Source of the DNA: Micromonospora sp. WMMD812
Lineage (GTDB): Bacteria > Actinomycetota > Actinomycetes > Mycobacteriales > Micromonosporaceae
Assembly: GCF_027497215.1 (NCBI RefSeq)
Contig: NZ_CP114904.1
Location: 1,240,001 to 1,304,000, forward strand
Direction of reading: 5' to 3'
DNA: 64,000 nt
Part shown: one piece after another, positions 26,437 to 35,963 of the stretch
Layout of the letters: each line of letters opens with the position of its first letter
How positions within the stretch are numbered: position 1 is the first letter of the stretch
Made by a program: the position numbers and the translations under genes
The notes under the pieces: generated by a model
Databases searched by the model: none
The model's input: only the letters and a program-made list of their open reading frames with translations
What the model was told of the DNA's origin: nothing

Positions 26437-27090
26437 CTAGTGGGCGTGGTCGTGTTCCTCGTCGAGGTCGAGGAACGGGTGCTCGTCGAGCCGGCCGATC
26501 AGCCGGTCGTCCACGGCCGGCTGGAACGGCCCGACCGGGTCGTCGTCGTCGAACGACTCCAGGTCGACCGGGGTGCCGACCTCGCTGACCATGACCACCC
26601 CGTCGAGCGGCTCCAGCTCGGGGACGTCCAGCGCACCGAGTGAGCCGTCTCCGTTCTGCAGCAGCTCGAGCACCGCCTCGCCGACACCCTCCACCGGTGC
26701 CGGCTCGTCGTCCTCCGGGCTGCCCTCGCGCCGGGCGATCTCGGCGACCCGGATCAGCGCGGAGACGCTCGGCACGCGGTAGTCGCGCCGCTGGCGGACC
26801 GAGATGACCCGCGGGTGCGGGTCGCTGGCCTCGACGCCCTCCGGCCCGCCGAAGCGCTCGTCGGCCTCGTCCGGGTCGATCGAGTCCACGTCCCACGGGG
26901 TGACCTCGCCGAAGGCGTCCAGGAGTTGCTCGTCGTAGGCGTAGGACTCGTTGTTCAACGCGACGTACGCCTGCCAGACGTCGTCGTCGTCGATCCGGCC
27001 CTGCGCGGCTCGTACGGCGGCCAGGTGGCGGCGAGCCGCGTCGATCACCCGCTCGAGGGCGGCGTCCAGCTCACCGTGCTGGTCGGTCAT
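26437..27090 (-). CDS. Hypothetical acidic protein
   Basis: A 217-aa very acidic cytosolic protein. Residues 1-50 are helical (ELDAALERVIDAARRHLAAVRAAQG). The middle holds VSVRQRRDYRVP-like sequence (VISVRQRRDYRVPSVSALIRVAEIARREG). The tail is Asp/Glu/His-rich (LDLDEEHDHAH), which might bind metal. ATG 27090 follows AAGGGA; GTG 27108 is an in-frame alternative. It lies 32 bp downstream of the M20 peptidase gene and may share its transcript. Family not recognised. Confidence 0.7.
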   Translation of the reverse strand: MTDQHGELDAALERVIDAARRHLAAVRAAQGRIDDDDVWQAYVALNNESYAYDEQLLDAFGEVTPWDVDSIDPDEADERFGGPEGVEASDPHPRVISVRQRRDYRVPSVSALIRVAEIARREGSPEDDEPAPVEGVGEAVLELLQNGDGSLGALDVPELEPLDGVVMVSEVGTPVDLESFDDDDPVGPFQPAVDDRLIGRLDEHPFLDLDEEHDHAH

Positions 27091-27122
27091 GGGAGGTTGT
27101 CCCTTCACGATGGGGAGGTCTT

Positions 27123-28451
27123 CTAGCAGGCGCGGAGGAACCGGTCGAGAACCCGCACGCCGAACTGTAGTCCGTCGACCGGAACCCGCTCGTCGATGCC
27201 GTGGAACAACGCGGAGAAGTTCAGGTCGGCGGGCAGCCGCAGCGGCGCGAAACCGAAGCAGCGGATGCCGAGCTGCGAGAAGGCCTTCGCGTCGGTGCCC
27301 CCGGAGAGCATGTACGGCACCGGGCGGGCGCCCGGGTCCTCCGCGCGCAGCGCGGCGGACATCGCCTCGACCAGGTCACCGTCGAAGGTCGTCTCCAGCG
27401 CCGGCTGCCGCTGGATGTACTCAATCGCGATGTCCGGGCCGACCAGTTCGCGCAGCTGCTGCTCCAGCAGCTCGGACTGCCCGGGCAGGCTCCGGCAGTC
27501 GATGGTGGCGGTGGCCCGGCCGGGGATGACGTTGTCCTTGTAGCCGGCGGCCAGCCGGGTCGGGTTGGCGGTGTTGCGGACGGTCGCGCCGATGAGGTTC
27601 GCGATGGGCCCCAGCTTGGCGATCGCGGTCTCCGGGTCCTCCGGGTCGAGTTCCACGCCGAGCAGGTCGGAGACCTCCTGCAGGAAGGCCCGCACGGTCG
27701 GGGTGACCACCACCGGGAAACGGTGCCGGCCGACCCGGGCCACCGCCTCGGCCAGCGCGGTGACCGCGTTGTCGTCGTGCACCATCGAGCCGTGCCCCGG
27801 ACGCCCCTTGGCGTGCAGGCGCAGCCAGTCCAGCCCCTTCTCGGCGGTCTCGATCAGGTAGAGGCGCTGGGAGTCGTTGACCGAGTAGGAGAAGCCACCC
27901 ACCTCCCCGATCGCCTCGGTGCAGCCGTCGAGGAGGTCGCGGTGCCGCTGCACCAGGAAGTGCGCGCCGTAGTCGCTGCCCGCCTCCTCGTCGGCGGTGT
28001 AGGCGAGGACGATGTCGCGGGTCGGGCGCACCCCGGTGCGCTGCCAGTGCCGCACCACGGCGAGCACCATGGCGTCGAAGTCCTTCATGTCGATCGCGCC
28101 CCGGCCCCAGAGGTAGCCGTCGCGCAGCTCGCCGGAGAACGGGTGCACCGACCACTCGTCGGCGTCGGCCGGCACCACGTCGAGGTGCCCGTGCACCAGC
28201 AGCGCGCCCCGGCCGGGATCGGTGCCGGGGATCCGGGCGACCACGTTGGCCCGGCCCGGCGCGGACTCGTGGATCTCCGCGGTGACGCCCACCTCGGCGA
28301 GCTTCTCCGCCACGTACTCGGCCGCGCGGCGCTCCCCGGCGCTGGTGTCGTTGTCGCCGGTGTTGGTGGTGTCGATCCGCAGCAGGTCACGGCACAGGTC
28401 GACGACCTCGTCGGTGGGGTCGGGTCGGGCGGAGGTGGCGTCGCTCGTCAT
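27123..28451 (-). CDS. M20 family metallo-peptidase (DapE/ArgE-like)
   Basis: A 442-aa dizinc hydrolase of the M20/M25/M40 family, cytosolic, related by context to Rv2141c. Zinc and catalytic residues are present: His and Asp in LLVHGHLDVVPAD (about 82-94), Asp in WGRGAIDMKDF (about 115), Glu-Glu in TADEEAGSDYG (about 150) and His in NFSALFHGIDERVP (about 415). The dimerisation insert lies at about 195-320. The substrate, a dipeptide or N-acyl amino acid, cannot be told. ATG 28451 is preceded by GAAGAAG. Confidence 0.93.
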   Translation of the reverse strand: MTSDATSARPDPTDEVVDLCRDLLRIDTTNTGDNDTSAGERRAAEYVAEKLAEVGVTAEIHESAPGRANVVARIPGTDPGRGALLVHGHLDVVPADADEWSVHPFSGELRDGYLWGRGAIDMKDFDAMVLAVVRHWQRTGVRPTRDIVLAYTADEEAGSDYGAHFLVQRHRDLLDGCTEAIGEVGGFSYSVNDSQRLYLIETAEKGLDWLRLHAKGRPGHGSMVHDDNAVTALAEAVARVGRHRFPVVVTPTVRAFLQEVSDLLGVELDPEDPETAIAKLGPIANLIGATVRNTANPTRLAAGYKDNVIPGRATATIDCRSLPGQSELLEQQLRELVGPDIAIEYIQRQPALETTFDGDLVEAMSAALRAEDPGARPVPYMLSGGTDAKAFSQLGIRCFGFAPLRLPADLNFSALFHGIDERVPVDGLQFGVRVLDRFLRAC

Positions 28452-28585
28452 CGCTTCTTCATACCAGTCGCGCAGCCCGGCGACGTCACCCCGGGCGGGT
28501 CGCGGTTTCGGGGGGCGCCGCCGGGGGTACCGCCGCCCGCGACCGCACGTCCCGTGCCGCACCCCCGCCGACCGAGGAGGGCACC

Positions 28586-29185
28586 ATGACCGTCCCCCTG
28601 CCGCCGTTGCCGCCCGCGCCAGACGAGGGCTACCGGCCCGGCGGGCGCAGCATCGCCGACATCGTCGAGCAGGAGCACCGCCAACTGCTGGAGCTGGTCG
28701 GGCAGCTCACCGGCCCGGAGGCGATCCCGGAGCAGGGGTTGCCGGTGCTGACCGCCGCGCTGTCCCGGCACCTCTCCGCCGAGGAGCAGTACCTGCTGCC
28801 GGCCGTTCGGGCGGCGCTGCCCGAGACGGCCGAGCGGGTCGACCACGAGATCGACGCGGACGCCGGTCTGCTGACCGCGTTGCGGGCGCTCGCCGAGGAC
28901 GGACTGGGCGAGGTCGCCGAGCGGGTGCGCCGGCACGTCGAGGGGGTGGACACGCTGGTCGCGGCGCTGCGGGGGGTGGCCACGGAGGAGGAGCTGATCC
29001 GGCTCGGCAACCGGCTGGAGATCGCTGAGGAAGCTGCGCCGACCCGGCCGCACCCGGCCACCCCGGCCACCCCGCCCTGGAACCGGATCGTCGAGCCGGC
29101 GGTGGGCGTGGTGGACAAGGTGCGCGACGTGGTGACCGGTCGGCCCACCTACCTGGCGGACCTGCCGGAGCCGCCACGCGGCTGA
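28586..29185 (+). CDS. Hemerythrin-like (HHE) domain protein
   Basis: A 199-aa protein with a four-helix HHE domain at about 20-140. Likely di-iron ligands are EQEHRQLLEL (His 31), SRHLSAEEQYLLPA (His and Glu, about 55-62), VDHEIDAD (His 86) and RRHVEG (His 114). A Pro-rich linker leads to a short conserved tail, IVEPAVGVVDKVRDVV. Such proteins bind O2 or NO, or sense redox state. ATG 28586 follows GAGGAGGGCACC. Single gene, divergent from the M20 gene. Confidence 0.88.
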   Translation: MTVPLPPLPPAPDEGYRPGGRSIADIVEQEHRQLLELVGQLTGPEAIPEQGLPVLTAALSRHLSAEEQYLLPAVRAALPETAERVDHEIDADAGLLTALRALAEDGLGEVAERVRRHVEGVDTLVAALRGVATEEELIRLGNRLEIAEEAAPTRPHPATPATPPWNRIVEPAVGVVDKVRDVVTGRPTYLADLPEPPRG

Positions 29186-29295
29186 GGTCGACGCGGAGCC
29201 CGCCGGGTGTCGGCTGGTCCACGGCGACGGTCATCCATCATCACCGATCCGTCCGGGCCCTTCCGCAGCCCGGGGTGTGGTCCTACCGTCACCCT

Positions 29296-30303
29296 ATGAA
29301 TCTGGAGCTGCGACACCTGCGGGTGGTGTGCGCGATCGCCGAGACGGGGAGCGTCACCAAGGCGGCCTCGACTCTCGGCCTGGCCCAGCCGGCCCTCACC
29401 GCCCAGCTCCAGCGCATCGAGCGGACGCTCGGCGGCCCGCTGTTCGAGCGGGACCGCCGGGGCGCCCGGCCGACCGCGCTCGGTGAGCTGGTGCTCGCCC
29501 GGGCGCGGGTGCTGCTGCCGGCGATGAAGGGCCTGCAGGACGAGGCCGCCCGGCTGGCCGGTGCCGGCGACGCGCCCCGGAGGTTCCGGTTCGGCGGCGT
29601 GAACAGTCCCATCCTCGGCCGGCTGGTGCACCGGCTCGCCGCCGAGCAGCCGCAGGCGCAGATCACCACGTACGCCTCCTGGTCAGTGGACGAGCTGGCG
29701 CAGCTGGTCGTCGGCGGCCGGCTGGACTTCGTGGTGACGGGTGTCTGCGGCGACTCGAGCCCGTCGGCCGAGTTCGGGCTCAGCTGGCGGGAGGTGGCGG
29801 TCGACCCGGTTCTGGTGCTGCTGCCGGAGACCCACCCGTTGGCCGGCCGCGAGGAGGTCCGCCTGGTCGACCTGCGCCACGAGCAGTGGGTGGCGGCGCC
29901 CGGCGACGGCTGCTTCGGCGACTGTTTCGCCGCCGCCTGCGCCCGCGCCGGCTTCACCCCTCGAAAGCTGTACGAGACCGACGTGCGCGGCTGCATGGAC
30001 CTGGTGGACGCCGGCGAGGCGGTCGCCCTGTGCCAGGCCACCTTCCGTCCGGTGGCGGGGCTGGTCACCCGCCGGCTGGCCGGCGTGCCGCTGCGCTGGC
30101 GGTTGATGTTCGGCTGGCACCCCGACTCCCCCGCCGCCCGGGTGGCCGAGCTGGTGCTGGAGACGGCGAAGGCGGCGTACACCGACTCGCTGGCCCCGCA
30201 CCCCAGCTACCTGGCCTGGCTGACCCGCAACCCGGCCTTCGGCGTCCGACGCTCTACGGAGGCCGGCCCGGTCGCCGGGGCCGGCGGGGTGCGAACCGCG
30301 TAG
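29296..30303 (+). CDS. LysR family transcriptional regulator
   Basis: A 335-aa regulator. The winged helix is at residues 1-60 (LELRHLRVVCAIAETGSVTKAASTLGLAQPALTAQLQRIE). The periplasmic-binding-protein-like effector domain occupies about 90-300 (RFRFGGVNSPILGRLV, DFVVTGVCGD, VDAGEAVALCQ). ATG 29296 lies 6 bases after TACCGT, so it is probably leaderless. No divergent metabolic gene is adjacent, so its target is unclear; the small downstream gene may be cotranscribed. Confidence 0.92.
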   Translation: MNLELRHLRVVCAIAETGSVTKAASTLGLAQPALTAQLQRIERTLGGPLFERDRRGARPTALGELVLARARVLLPAMKGLQDEAARLAGAGDAPRRFRFGGVNSPILGRLVHRLAAEQPQAQITTYASWSVDELAQLVVGGRLDFVVTGVCGDSSPSAEFGLSWREVAVDPVLVLLPETHPLAGREEVRLVDLRHEQWVAAPGDGCFGDCFAAACARAGFTPRKLYETDVRGCMDLVDAGEAVALCQATFRPVAGLVTRRLAGVPLRWRLMFGWHPDSPAARVAELVLETAKAAYTDSLAPHPSYLAWLTRNPAFGVRRSTEAGPVAGAGGVRTA

Positions 30304-30322
30304 CGCCGGGTATCACGGGCCC

Positions 30323-30568
30323 ATGACCGACCTGAATCCCGCCGCCGACGACCGCGAACTGCTGCGCCGGGCGGCCGCGGCACACACCGCCGCCACCCAG
30401 GACGTGGAGGCCTTCCTCCGCCGGCTGCCCGAGGTCCCCGGCGCGGCGGAGATCACCGAGTACGCCAGCCTCATGACCCGGGAGCAGCAGATGCGCGCCG
30501 ACCGGGCGGCGGCCGCGGACGCCGCCGGCCTGACCATCGGCAGCCTGGAGTCCGACCAGGGCCAGTGA
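30323..30568 (+). CDS. Small hypothetical protein
   Basis: An 81-aa hydrophilic, helical protein (RELLRRAAAAHTAATQDVEAFLRRLPEVPG, then ASLMTREQQMRADRAAAADAAG). ATG 30323 is 20 bp after the LysR stop, with a TATCAC box 6 bases before it. A palindrome follows. No family recognised. Confidence 0.6.
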   Translation: MTDLNPAADDRELLRRAAAAHTAATQDVEAFLRRLPEVPGAAEITEYASLMTREQQMRADRAAAADAAGLTIGSLESDQGQ

Positions 30569-30582
30569 CACCCACCAACTGT

Positions 30583-30639
30583 TGATCATGAAGTTGTTGT
30601 CACGACACGCCGAGGCGGGTGACAACAACTTCATGATCA
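30583..30639. repeat. REP-like palindrome, GATCATGAAGTTG type (copy 2)
   Basis: TGATCATGAAGTTGTTGTCA (30583-30602) pairs perfectly with 30620-30639 across a 17-base loop. It lies between convergent genes and may also serve as a terminator. Confidence 0.85.
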
Positions 30640-30680
30640 CCGCGGGCCGGCCCGGGCCACCCCGGGCCGGGCTGGGGTGG

Positions 30681-31031
30681 TCAGCGTTCGATGAGGATGT
30701 CGTGACCGAGGTCGAGCAGGGAGTGCCGCCACTCGTCGTCGGCGTTGCCGCGCGGCGGCCGGGCGTCCACCAGGGACTGGATCCGGTCGATCGCGTCCCG
30801 CATCACCTCGATGTCCTCCGGGGTGAGGTCGACCTTCCGCTTCGTCAGCACCTGGAGGATCTGCCGGCCCGGCTCGGGCAGGCCCAGGTCCGGGTCCGGA
30901 CCGAACGCCTCCTCGCCGGAGCCCCGCGTCAGCAGCCACCGGCGCAGCTGTTCGGACGGGACGTTGACCTGGGCGTGGAAGTCATCCCAGAGCACCTCCA
31001 CCTCGGGTTCGAGCCGCTGCTCTCGTACCAT
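30681..31031 (-). CDS. DUF3140 domain protein
   Basis: A 116-aa protein that matches DUF3140 as I recall it. It opens VEVLWDDFHAQVNVPSEQLRRWLLTR and continues DLTPEDIEVMRDAIDRIQSLVDARPP. A final WRHSLLDLGHDIL helix ends it. DUF3140 proteins may bind DNA, as suggested by a helix-turn-helix-like core. The start overlaps the preceding gene's stop by one base (TGATG). Last gene of the clpC-type unit. Confidence 0.82.
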   Translation of the reverse strand: MVREQRLEPEVEVLWDDFHAQVNVPSEQLRRWLLTRGSGEEAFGPDPDLGLPEPGRQILQVLTKRKVDLTPEDIEVMRDAIDRIQSLVDARPPRGNADDEWRHSLLDLGHDILIER

Positions 31032-31228
31032 CAGCCCTCCTCTGCGGGTGGCGGCCCGGACGCCTCCGGGTCCCCCTCGTCCTTCTTCCGGCCTCGGCCC
31101 TCCGCCGGCATCCGCACCCGCGCCGGGTTCGCCGTCGGGCGGGCCTGGATAGGTTCGGCGCGCTCGCTGTCCTCCGACTCCGCCGGCTCGTGGGACTCCT
31201 CCGGCTCGGGCGTCTCGGGCCGGCTCAT
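31031..31228 (-). CDS. Small disordered acidic protein in clpC-type operon
   Basis: A 65-aa protein made almost only of Pro, Glu, Ser, Ala and Arg ([18 protein letters not shown]...). No fold is expected. It is coupled by ATGA to the AAA+ unfoldase gene upstream and by TGATG to DUF3140, so it is most likely translated. It might be an adaptor or linker for the unfoldase; that is inferred. Confidence 0.6.
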   Translation of the reverse strand: MSRPETPEPEESHEPAESEDSERAEPIQARPTANPARVRMPAEGRGRKKDEGDPEASGPPPAEEG

Positions 31229-33780
31229 CGCGGATGCGAGGTCGCGGCGGCGGTGTAGCCGCGCTCGCCCGCGCCCACGTCGACGGTGAGCTCGCCGTCG
31301 CGCGCGTCGACCGTCACCCGCTGCCCGGGCGAGATCTGCGACTCCAGCAGCATCCGGGACAACCGGTTGTCCACCTCACGCTGGATCACCCGGCGCAGCG
31401 GACGGGCGCCGAACTCCGGCTGGTAGCCGTGCTCGGCCAGCCAGTCGATGCCCGCGGTGGTGAACTCCACCTCGATGTCCTGCGCGTGCAGCCGCCGCCG
31501 GGTCTCCTCCAGCAGCAGCTCGGTGATCTGCCGCAGCTGCTCGGCCTCCAGCCGGCGGAAGATGATCACCTCGTCGATGCGGTTGAGGAACTCCGGGCGG
31601 AAGTTCTCCTGGAGCCGGCGCATCAGCCGCTCCCGCAGCTCGTCGCTCTCCTGGACGCTGCCCGGCTCGCCCGCGCCGAAGCCGACCGCGCGCTGGGCCC
31701 CGGTGATCAGCTCCGAGCCGAGGTTGCTCGTCATGATCAGGACGGTGTTTTTGAAATTCACCGTCCGGCCCTGACTGTCCGTGAGCCGCCCGTCGTCGAG
31801 CACCTGGAGCAGGACGTTGAACACGTCCGGGTGGGCCTTCTCGATCTCGTCCAGCAGCACCACCGCGTACGGGCGGCGGCGCACCGCCTCGGTGAGCTGC
31901 CCGGCCTCCTCGTAGCCGACGTACCCCGGAGGGGCCCCGACCAGCCGGCTGACGGTGTGCCGCTCCTGGAACTCGCTCATGTCCACCCGGACCATCCGGT
32001 CCGCCTCGCCGAAAAGTGCCTCGGCGAGGGCCCGCGCCAGCTCGGTCTTGCCGACACCGGTGGGGCCCAGGAAGAGGAAACTGCCCATCGGCCGGTCCGG
32101 GTCGGCCAGGCCGGTCCGGGAGCGCCGGACCGCCTCGGCGACGGCGGAGACGGCGTCGTCCTGCCCGACCACCCGCTCGTGCAGGTACCCCTCCAGCCGC
32201 AGCAGCCGGTCGCGTTCCTCCTCGGTGAGCTGGGAGATCGGGATGCCGGTGGCCCGCGAGACCACCTCCGCGATCTCCTCCGGCCCAACCTCGGGCACCT
32301 GCGAGCCGTTGCCGTCCTCGCCGTGCGCCCGGCGGATCTGCTCCTCCAGCTCCGCGATCCGGTCGCGGAGGGAGGAGGCGCGCTCGTACTTCTCGTCGGC
32401 GACCGCCTGTTCCTTGTCCCGGCGTACCTCGTCGAGCTGGCGTTCCAGGTCGCGCACGTCGGCGGCCGGGGTCCGGGTACGCAGCCGGACCCGGGCGCCG
32501 GCCTGGTCGATCAGGTCGATCGCCTTGTCCGGCAGGAACCGGTCGGTGACGTACCGGTCGGACAACTCGGCCGCGGCGACCAGCGCCTCGTCGGTGAACC
32601 GCACCTGGTGGTGCGCCTCGTACCGGTCGCGCAGGCCGCGCAGGATGGCCACGGTGTCGTCGACCGTGGGCTCGGGCACCAGCACCGGCTGGAACCGGCG
32701 GGCCAGCGCGGCGTCCTTCTCGATGCTCTTGCGGTACTCGTCCAACGTGGTCGCGCCGATCACCCGCAGCTCACCCCGGGCCAAGGCCGGCTTGAGCATG
32801 TTGCTGGCGTCCATGCCGCCCTCGCTGCCGGCGCCGCCCGCGCCCACCAGGGTGTGGATCTCGTCCAGGAAGATGATCAGCTCGTCCCGGTGCGCCCGGA
32901 TCTCGTCGATCACCTTCTTCAGCCGTTCCTCGAAGTCGCCGCGGTAGCGGGTGCCGGCCACCAGGCCGGCCAGGTCAAGCTGGACGACCCGCTTGCCGAG
33001 CAGGGTCTGCGGCACGTCGCCGTCGCAGATCCGCTCGGCCAGTCCCTCGACGATGGCGGTCTTACCGACGCCGGCCTCGCCGATCAGCACCGGGTTGTTC
33101 TTGGTCCGGCGGGAGAGGATCTCGACCGCCTGCTCGATCTCGTCGGCCCGACCGATCACCGGGTCGATCTGGTCGTTGCGGGCCAGGTCGGTCAGGTCCT
33201 GGCCGTACTGGTCGAGGGTGGGGGTGCCGCGGTCGGGCCGGGGGCCGGCCATCGGCCCGCGCTCGGCGTTGGCCGCCTGCAACGACTCCGGCTGAATCCG
33301 CCCCGCGGCGAGCATCCGGCCGGCCGGCGACTCCGGGTTCAGCGGCAGCGCCATCAGGATGTGCTCCGGGCCGATGTAGTTCGCGCCCATCGCCCGGGAG
33401 AGCTGGTGGGCGTCGAGCAGGGCGCGCTTCGCCGCCGGCGTGAGCGACAGGTTCGGTGGCACCTCGCCGCCCGGCGCGCCGTCCCCGCGTCCGCCCAGCG
33501 CGTTGAGCAGGGTGTCCGGGTCGGCGCCGGCGCGGCGCACCAGGTCGCGCAGCGGCTCGCGTTGCAGCGCCGCCCAGAGCAGGTGGTCGGTGTCCAGGTC
33601 GTTGCTGCGCTTCTGCGCCGCGCGCCGGGCCGCGTCGGCGAGCATCTCCCGCGCGTCGGCGGTCATCAGCCGCGTGATGTCGACCCGGTGCGCCGGCCGG
33701 CGCCCACCCTCACCCCGGCCGAAGTACCGGGCCAGGAACTCGTCCCAGGGGTCGGTGCCGAAGTCGCCGGGTCCCATCAT
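31225..33780 (-). CDS. ClpC/ClpB-type AAA+ unfoldase
   Basis: An 851-aa Hsp100 ATPase that unfolds proteins in the cytosol. It has an unusual N-terminus (about 1-35), a double Clp-N repeat (about 35-165) and a first AAA+ module with GEAGVGKT (about 233) and [10 protein letters not shown] short middle coiled coil follows (about 430-475), of ClpC rather than full ClpB length. The second AAA+ module has GPTGVGKTE (about 573) and [16 protein letters not shown] see no clear ClpP-docking loop, so degradation and disaggregation both remain possible. GGAGGA sets ATG 33780. It heads a three-gene unit and is distinct from the core ClpC by sequence. Confidence 0.9.
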   Translation of the reverse strand: MMGPGDFGTDPWDEFLARYFGRGEGGRRPAHRVDITRLMTADAREMLADAARRAAQKRSNDLDTDHLLWAALQREPLRDLVRRAGADPDTLLNALGGRGDGAPGGEVPPNLSLTPAAKRALLDAHQLSRAMGANYIGPEHILMALPLNPESPAGRMLAAGRIQPESLQAANAERGPMAGPRPDRGTPTLDQYGQDLTDLARNDQIDPVIGRADEIEQAVEILSRRTKNNPVLIGEAGVGKTAIVEGLAERICDGDVPQTLLGKRVVQLDLAGLVAGTRYRGDFEERLKKVIDEIRAHRDELIIFLDEIHTLVGAGGAGSEGGMDASNMLKPALARGELRVIGATTLDEYRKSIEKDAALARRFQPVLVPEPTVDDTVAILRGLRDRYEAHHQVRFTDEALVAAAELSDRYVTDRFLPDKAIDLIDQAGARVRLRTRTPAADVRDLERQLDEVRRDKEQAVADEKYERASSLRDRIAELEEQIRRAHGEDGNGSQVPEVGPEEIAEVVSRATGIPISQLTEEERDRLLRLEGYLHERVVGQDDAVSAVAEAVRRSRTGLADPDRPMGSFLFLGPTGVGKTELARALAEALFGEADRMVRVDMSEFQERHTVSRLVGAPPGYVGYEEAGQLTEAVRRRPYAVVLLDEIEKAHPDVFNVLLQVLDDGRLTDSQGRTVNFKNTVLIMTSNLGSELITGAQRAVGFGAGEPGSVQESDELRERLMRRLQENFRPEFLNRIDEVIIFRRLEAEQLRQITELLLEETRRRLHAQDIEVEFTTAGIDWLAEHGYQPEFGARPLRRVIQREVDNRLSRMLLESQISPGQRVTVDARDGELTVDVGAGERGYTAAATSHPR

Positions 33781-33956
33781 GTCTGTCCTCCGCAGTCGCG
33801 CGCGGCACGGTCGGCAGGGGCTACCCGGCGGTCGGCGCGACAAACGCCACGGGCGGCACGGCACCGGTGCGGATCCGGCACCCCGGGCGTTCGGGCCGAC
33901 CCGCCGGGACCGCGCGCCACCCGGCGGTCCGACGGCGGCGGTGGCAGGCTGAGGCC

Positions 33957-34364
33957 ATGGACGAAGCCCCGCTGCTGATCGTGGACGCCGCCAACGTGGT
34001 CGGGTCCCGTCCGGACGGGTGGTGGCGGGACCGGGCCGGCGCCACCGCCCGGCTGCGCGACTCGCTGACCCGGGTGGCGCCCGTCGGGCTGCCGCAGCTG
34101 CCGCCGCCGGTCGAGGTGGTGCTGGTGGTGGAGGGCGCCGCGCGGGACGTGCCGGCGGTGCCGGGCGTCGGGGTGATCGCCGCCCGCGGCTCGGGCGACG
34201 ACGCCATCGTCGACCTCGTCGAGGCCACCCCGCAGCGCCGCCGGGTGGTCGTGACCGCCGATCGTGAGCTGCGGGAACGCGTCACCGAGCGGGGCGCGGA
34301 GGTGTACGGGCCGCGCTGGCTGCGCGAGGGCGTGCCGGGCCCGGACCGGGCCGGCCGGGGTTGA
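33957..34364 (+). CDS. PIN/NYN-like small protein, putative nuclease fold
   Basis: A 135-aa protein. LLIVDAANVVGSRPDGWWRDR at the start places an Asp-Ala-Ala-Asn motif, typical of NYN/PIN nucleases, at residues 9-12. VEVVLVVEGAARD and GDDAIVDLVEATPQRRRVVVTADRELRERV supply further acidic positions (about 80-105). Several relatives are annotated as NTP pyrophosphohydrolases, for which I see no motif. It is divergent from the clpC-type gene. RNA processing is plausible but inferred. Confidence 0.75.
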   Translation: MDEAPLLIVDAANVVGSRPDGWWRDRAGATARLRDSLTRVAPVGLPQLPPPVEVVLVVEGAARDVPAVPGVGVIAARGSGDDAIVDLVEATPQRRRVVVTADRELRERVTERGAEVYGPRWLREGVPGPDRAGRG

Positions 34365-34515
34365 CGCAGGTCCCGCCGGCGGTCCCGGCAATCGGACTCC
34401 CGGCGCTTCGTGGTGACAAGCGGTCAGCGGGGCAGGAACACTGACAGGGCGGATGTTCCCCCGCCGTCCGAATAGGCTCTAATGAAGGCCTCCCCGCCCC
34501 CAGGAGGTATCCCCC

Positions 34516-34776
34516 GTGGCGAGCGTCGCCGAGCTCAAGGCAGCCATCGACGTTGCACTGCAACAGATCGGCGACGGCCAGAGCGCCGTCCAGGCCGCCG
34601 GTGAGAAGTTGGCCGAGGCGCAGCAGACCCTCGCCGGCGCGCTGGAGGGCAGCGGGCACGAGACGGTCGAGGCGGCTCAGGCGTCGCTGACCCAGGCCAG
34701 CCAGGAGCTGGAGGAGTGCCTCGCCGCGACCCTCGTCGCGGTCGAGCAGGCGCAGCTCTACGTCTCGGCCCTCTGA
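34516..34776 (+). CDS. Small helical-hairpin protein, WXG100-like without WXG (FtsK operon gene 1)
   Basis: An 86-aa protein predicted to be two long helices (about 3-45 and 50-85) joined by GALEGSGHE. Size and layout resemble WXG100 substrates, but the W-x-G turn is replaced by GSG. The ends have no Cys and no YxxxD/E signal. GTG 34516 is set by CAGGAGG. It opens a four-gene operon whose third gene is an FtsK/EccC-like ATPase, which makes a substrate or scaffold role plausible but unproven. Confidence 0.75.
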   Translation: MASVAELKAAIDVALQQIGDGQSAVQAAGEKLAEAQQTLAGALEGSGHETVEAAQASLTQASQELEECLAATLVAVEQAQLYVSAL

Positions 34777-34784
34777 GGCTCGCC

Positions 34785-35963
34785 GTGTCGATCGTCGAGG
34801 ATGTCGGCGCGCAGGTCCGCGCCGCCGCCGAGGAGCTGCCGCTCGGCCTGCTCGGGCAGGCGCTGGAGAAGTTCGGGCTGGCCAGTGAGCGGCTGCGGTG
34901 GGTGCGGCAGGAGTCGGCTAACCCGATGGGGGTGCCGGAGCTCTCCGCCGCCACCGAGCACGCCGAGACCGCCGGGTACGCGCTGCGCCTGGCCCAGGAG
35001 CAGCTCTCGGCGTACCTGGCCACGATCGGGCTGGGCGGTGGGGACGGGCCGCCGCCGGCGCGGCCGGAGTCGCGCGAGCCCGGCCATGACGCGCCCCGGG
35101 CGGCGGCCCCGGTCGCCGTGCCCGCCGAACCGGCCGAGCAGGTCCGGCTGCGCCGGTGGTGGTCGGTGCGCGTGGCCGAGCTGACCGCCGGGCCCGAGGG
35201 CGCCGACGAGCCGGACGAACGGATCGGCGACTCCGCGGAGCTGCTGCGCCGGGTGGTGCGCGGGGTAGGTGCCGGAGACCGGGACCGACTCCGCACCGAG
35301 CTGCGCCGGGCGCACGCCGATGTCGGGCTGGGGCTGGCCGCGATCGCCCCACCGTTGCTGCGCGGCCTGGCCGGGGAGCTGCTCGGGCACCCGCCCCGGG
35401 CCGAGGACCTGGGCCGGCTGCGCGGCGAGCTGGACGGCCGGGTGCGGGCCCTGCTCCCGGGGCTGCCGGCGCCGGTGCTGGAGACGCTGCTGACCCGGGT
35501 GTGCCGGATGCCCCCACCGCGGCGCTCCGGGGAGCCGCCGCACGCCGCGGATGCCGCGGTGACCGCCGGTGTCCTCACCGGGGTGCTGCTGGCCCGCCTC
35601 GGCCGGGACCTGCCCGCCGACGCCGGCCGGGCGGCCTCCGGCGGCGGCGCGGGGACGGCCACGGGCTACGGCGGACGGGCAGCCACCGGAGACGCCGGCC
35701 GGGCGGGCCGCGATGCCGACCGGGCGCGGGCGTCCGGGCCGGACCGGACGGGCGGCGGCGAGCAGCCCCCGGCGACCGGCCCGACGGGCTCCGGGACGGG
35801 CCGGACACCGCCGCGGTGGTCGGGCCTCGCCTCCGCCCGGCAGGCCGCGGCCGCCGTCGGGACGGACGTCCGAACGCTGTCGGGCAGCCCGGTCGCCGGT
35901 CGGGTGCCGCCACGGCCGGGCCCGTGGCACGACGCCCCGCGGCGCCGGGACTCCCATGGCTGA
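34785..35963 (+). CDS. Hypothetical protein of the FtsK operon (gene 2)
   Basis: A 392-aa protein. The N-terminal 85 residues are helical (VSIVEDVGAQVRAAAEELPLG, then TEHAETAGYALRLAQEQLSAYL) and could pack with the gene-1 hairpin. A linker (about 87-120) leads to an all-helical domain (about 125-285, WWSVRVAELTAGPEGADEPDERIGD...). The last 110 residues are disordered, rich in Gly, Ala, Arg and Pro. GTG 34785 is 8 bp after gene 1, and the end overlaps the FtsK start by 8 bp. No family recognised. Confidence 0.75.
   Translation: MSIVEDVGAQVRAAAEELPLGLLGQALEKFGLASERLRWVRQESANPMGVPELSAATEHAETAGYALRLAQEQLSAYLATIGLGGGDGPPPARPESREPGHDAPRAAAPVAVPAEPAEQVRLRRWWSVRVAELTAGPEGADEPDERIGDSAELLRRVVRGVGAGDRDRLRTELRRAHADVGLGLAAIAPPLLRGLAGELLGHPPRAEDLGRLRGELDGRVRALLPGLPAPVLETLLTRVCRMPPPRRSGEPPHAADAAVTAGVLTGVLLARLGRDLPADAGRAASGGGAGTATGYGGRAATGDAGRAGRDADRARASGPDRTGGGEQPPATGPTGSGTGRTPPRWSGLASARQAAAAVGTDVRTLSGSPVAGRVPPRPGPWHDAPRRRDSHG

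Noticed and set aside
31234..33978. Long + strand open frame opposite the ClpC-type gene
   Set aside because: Low-complexity antisense translation; the minus strand has a complete Hsp100.
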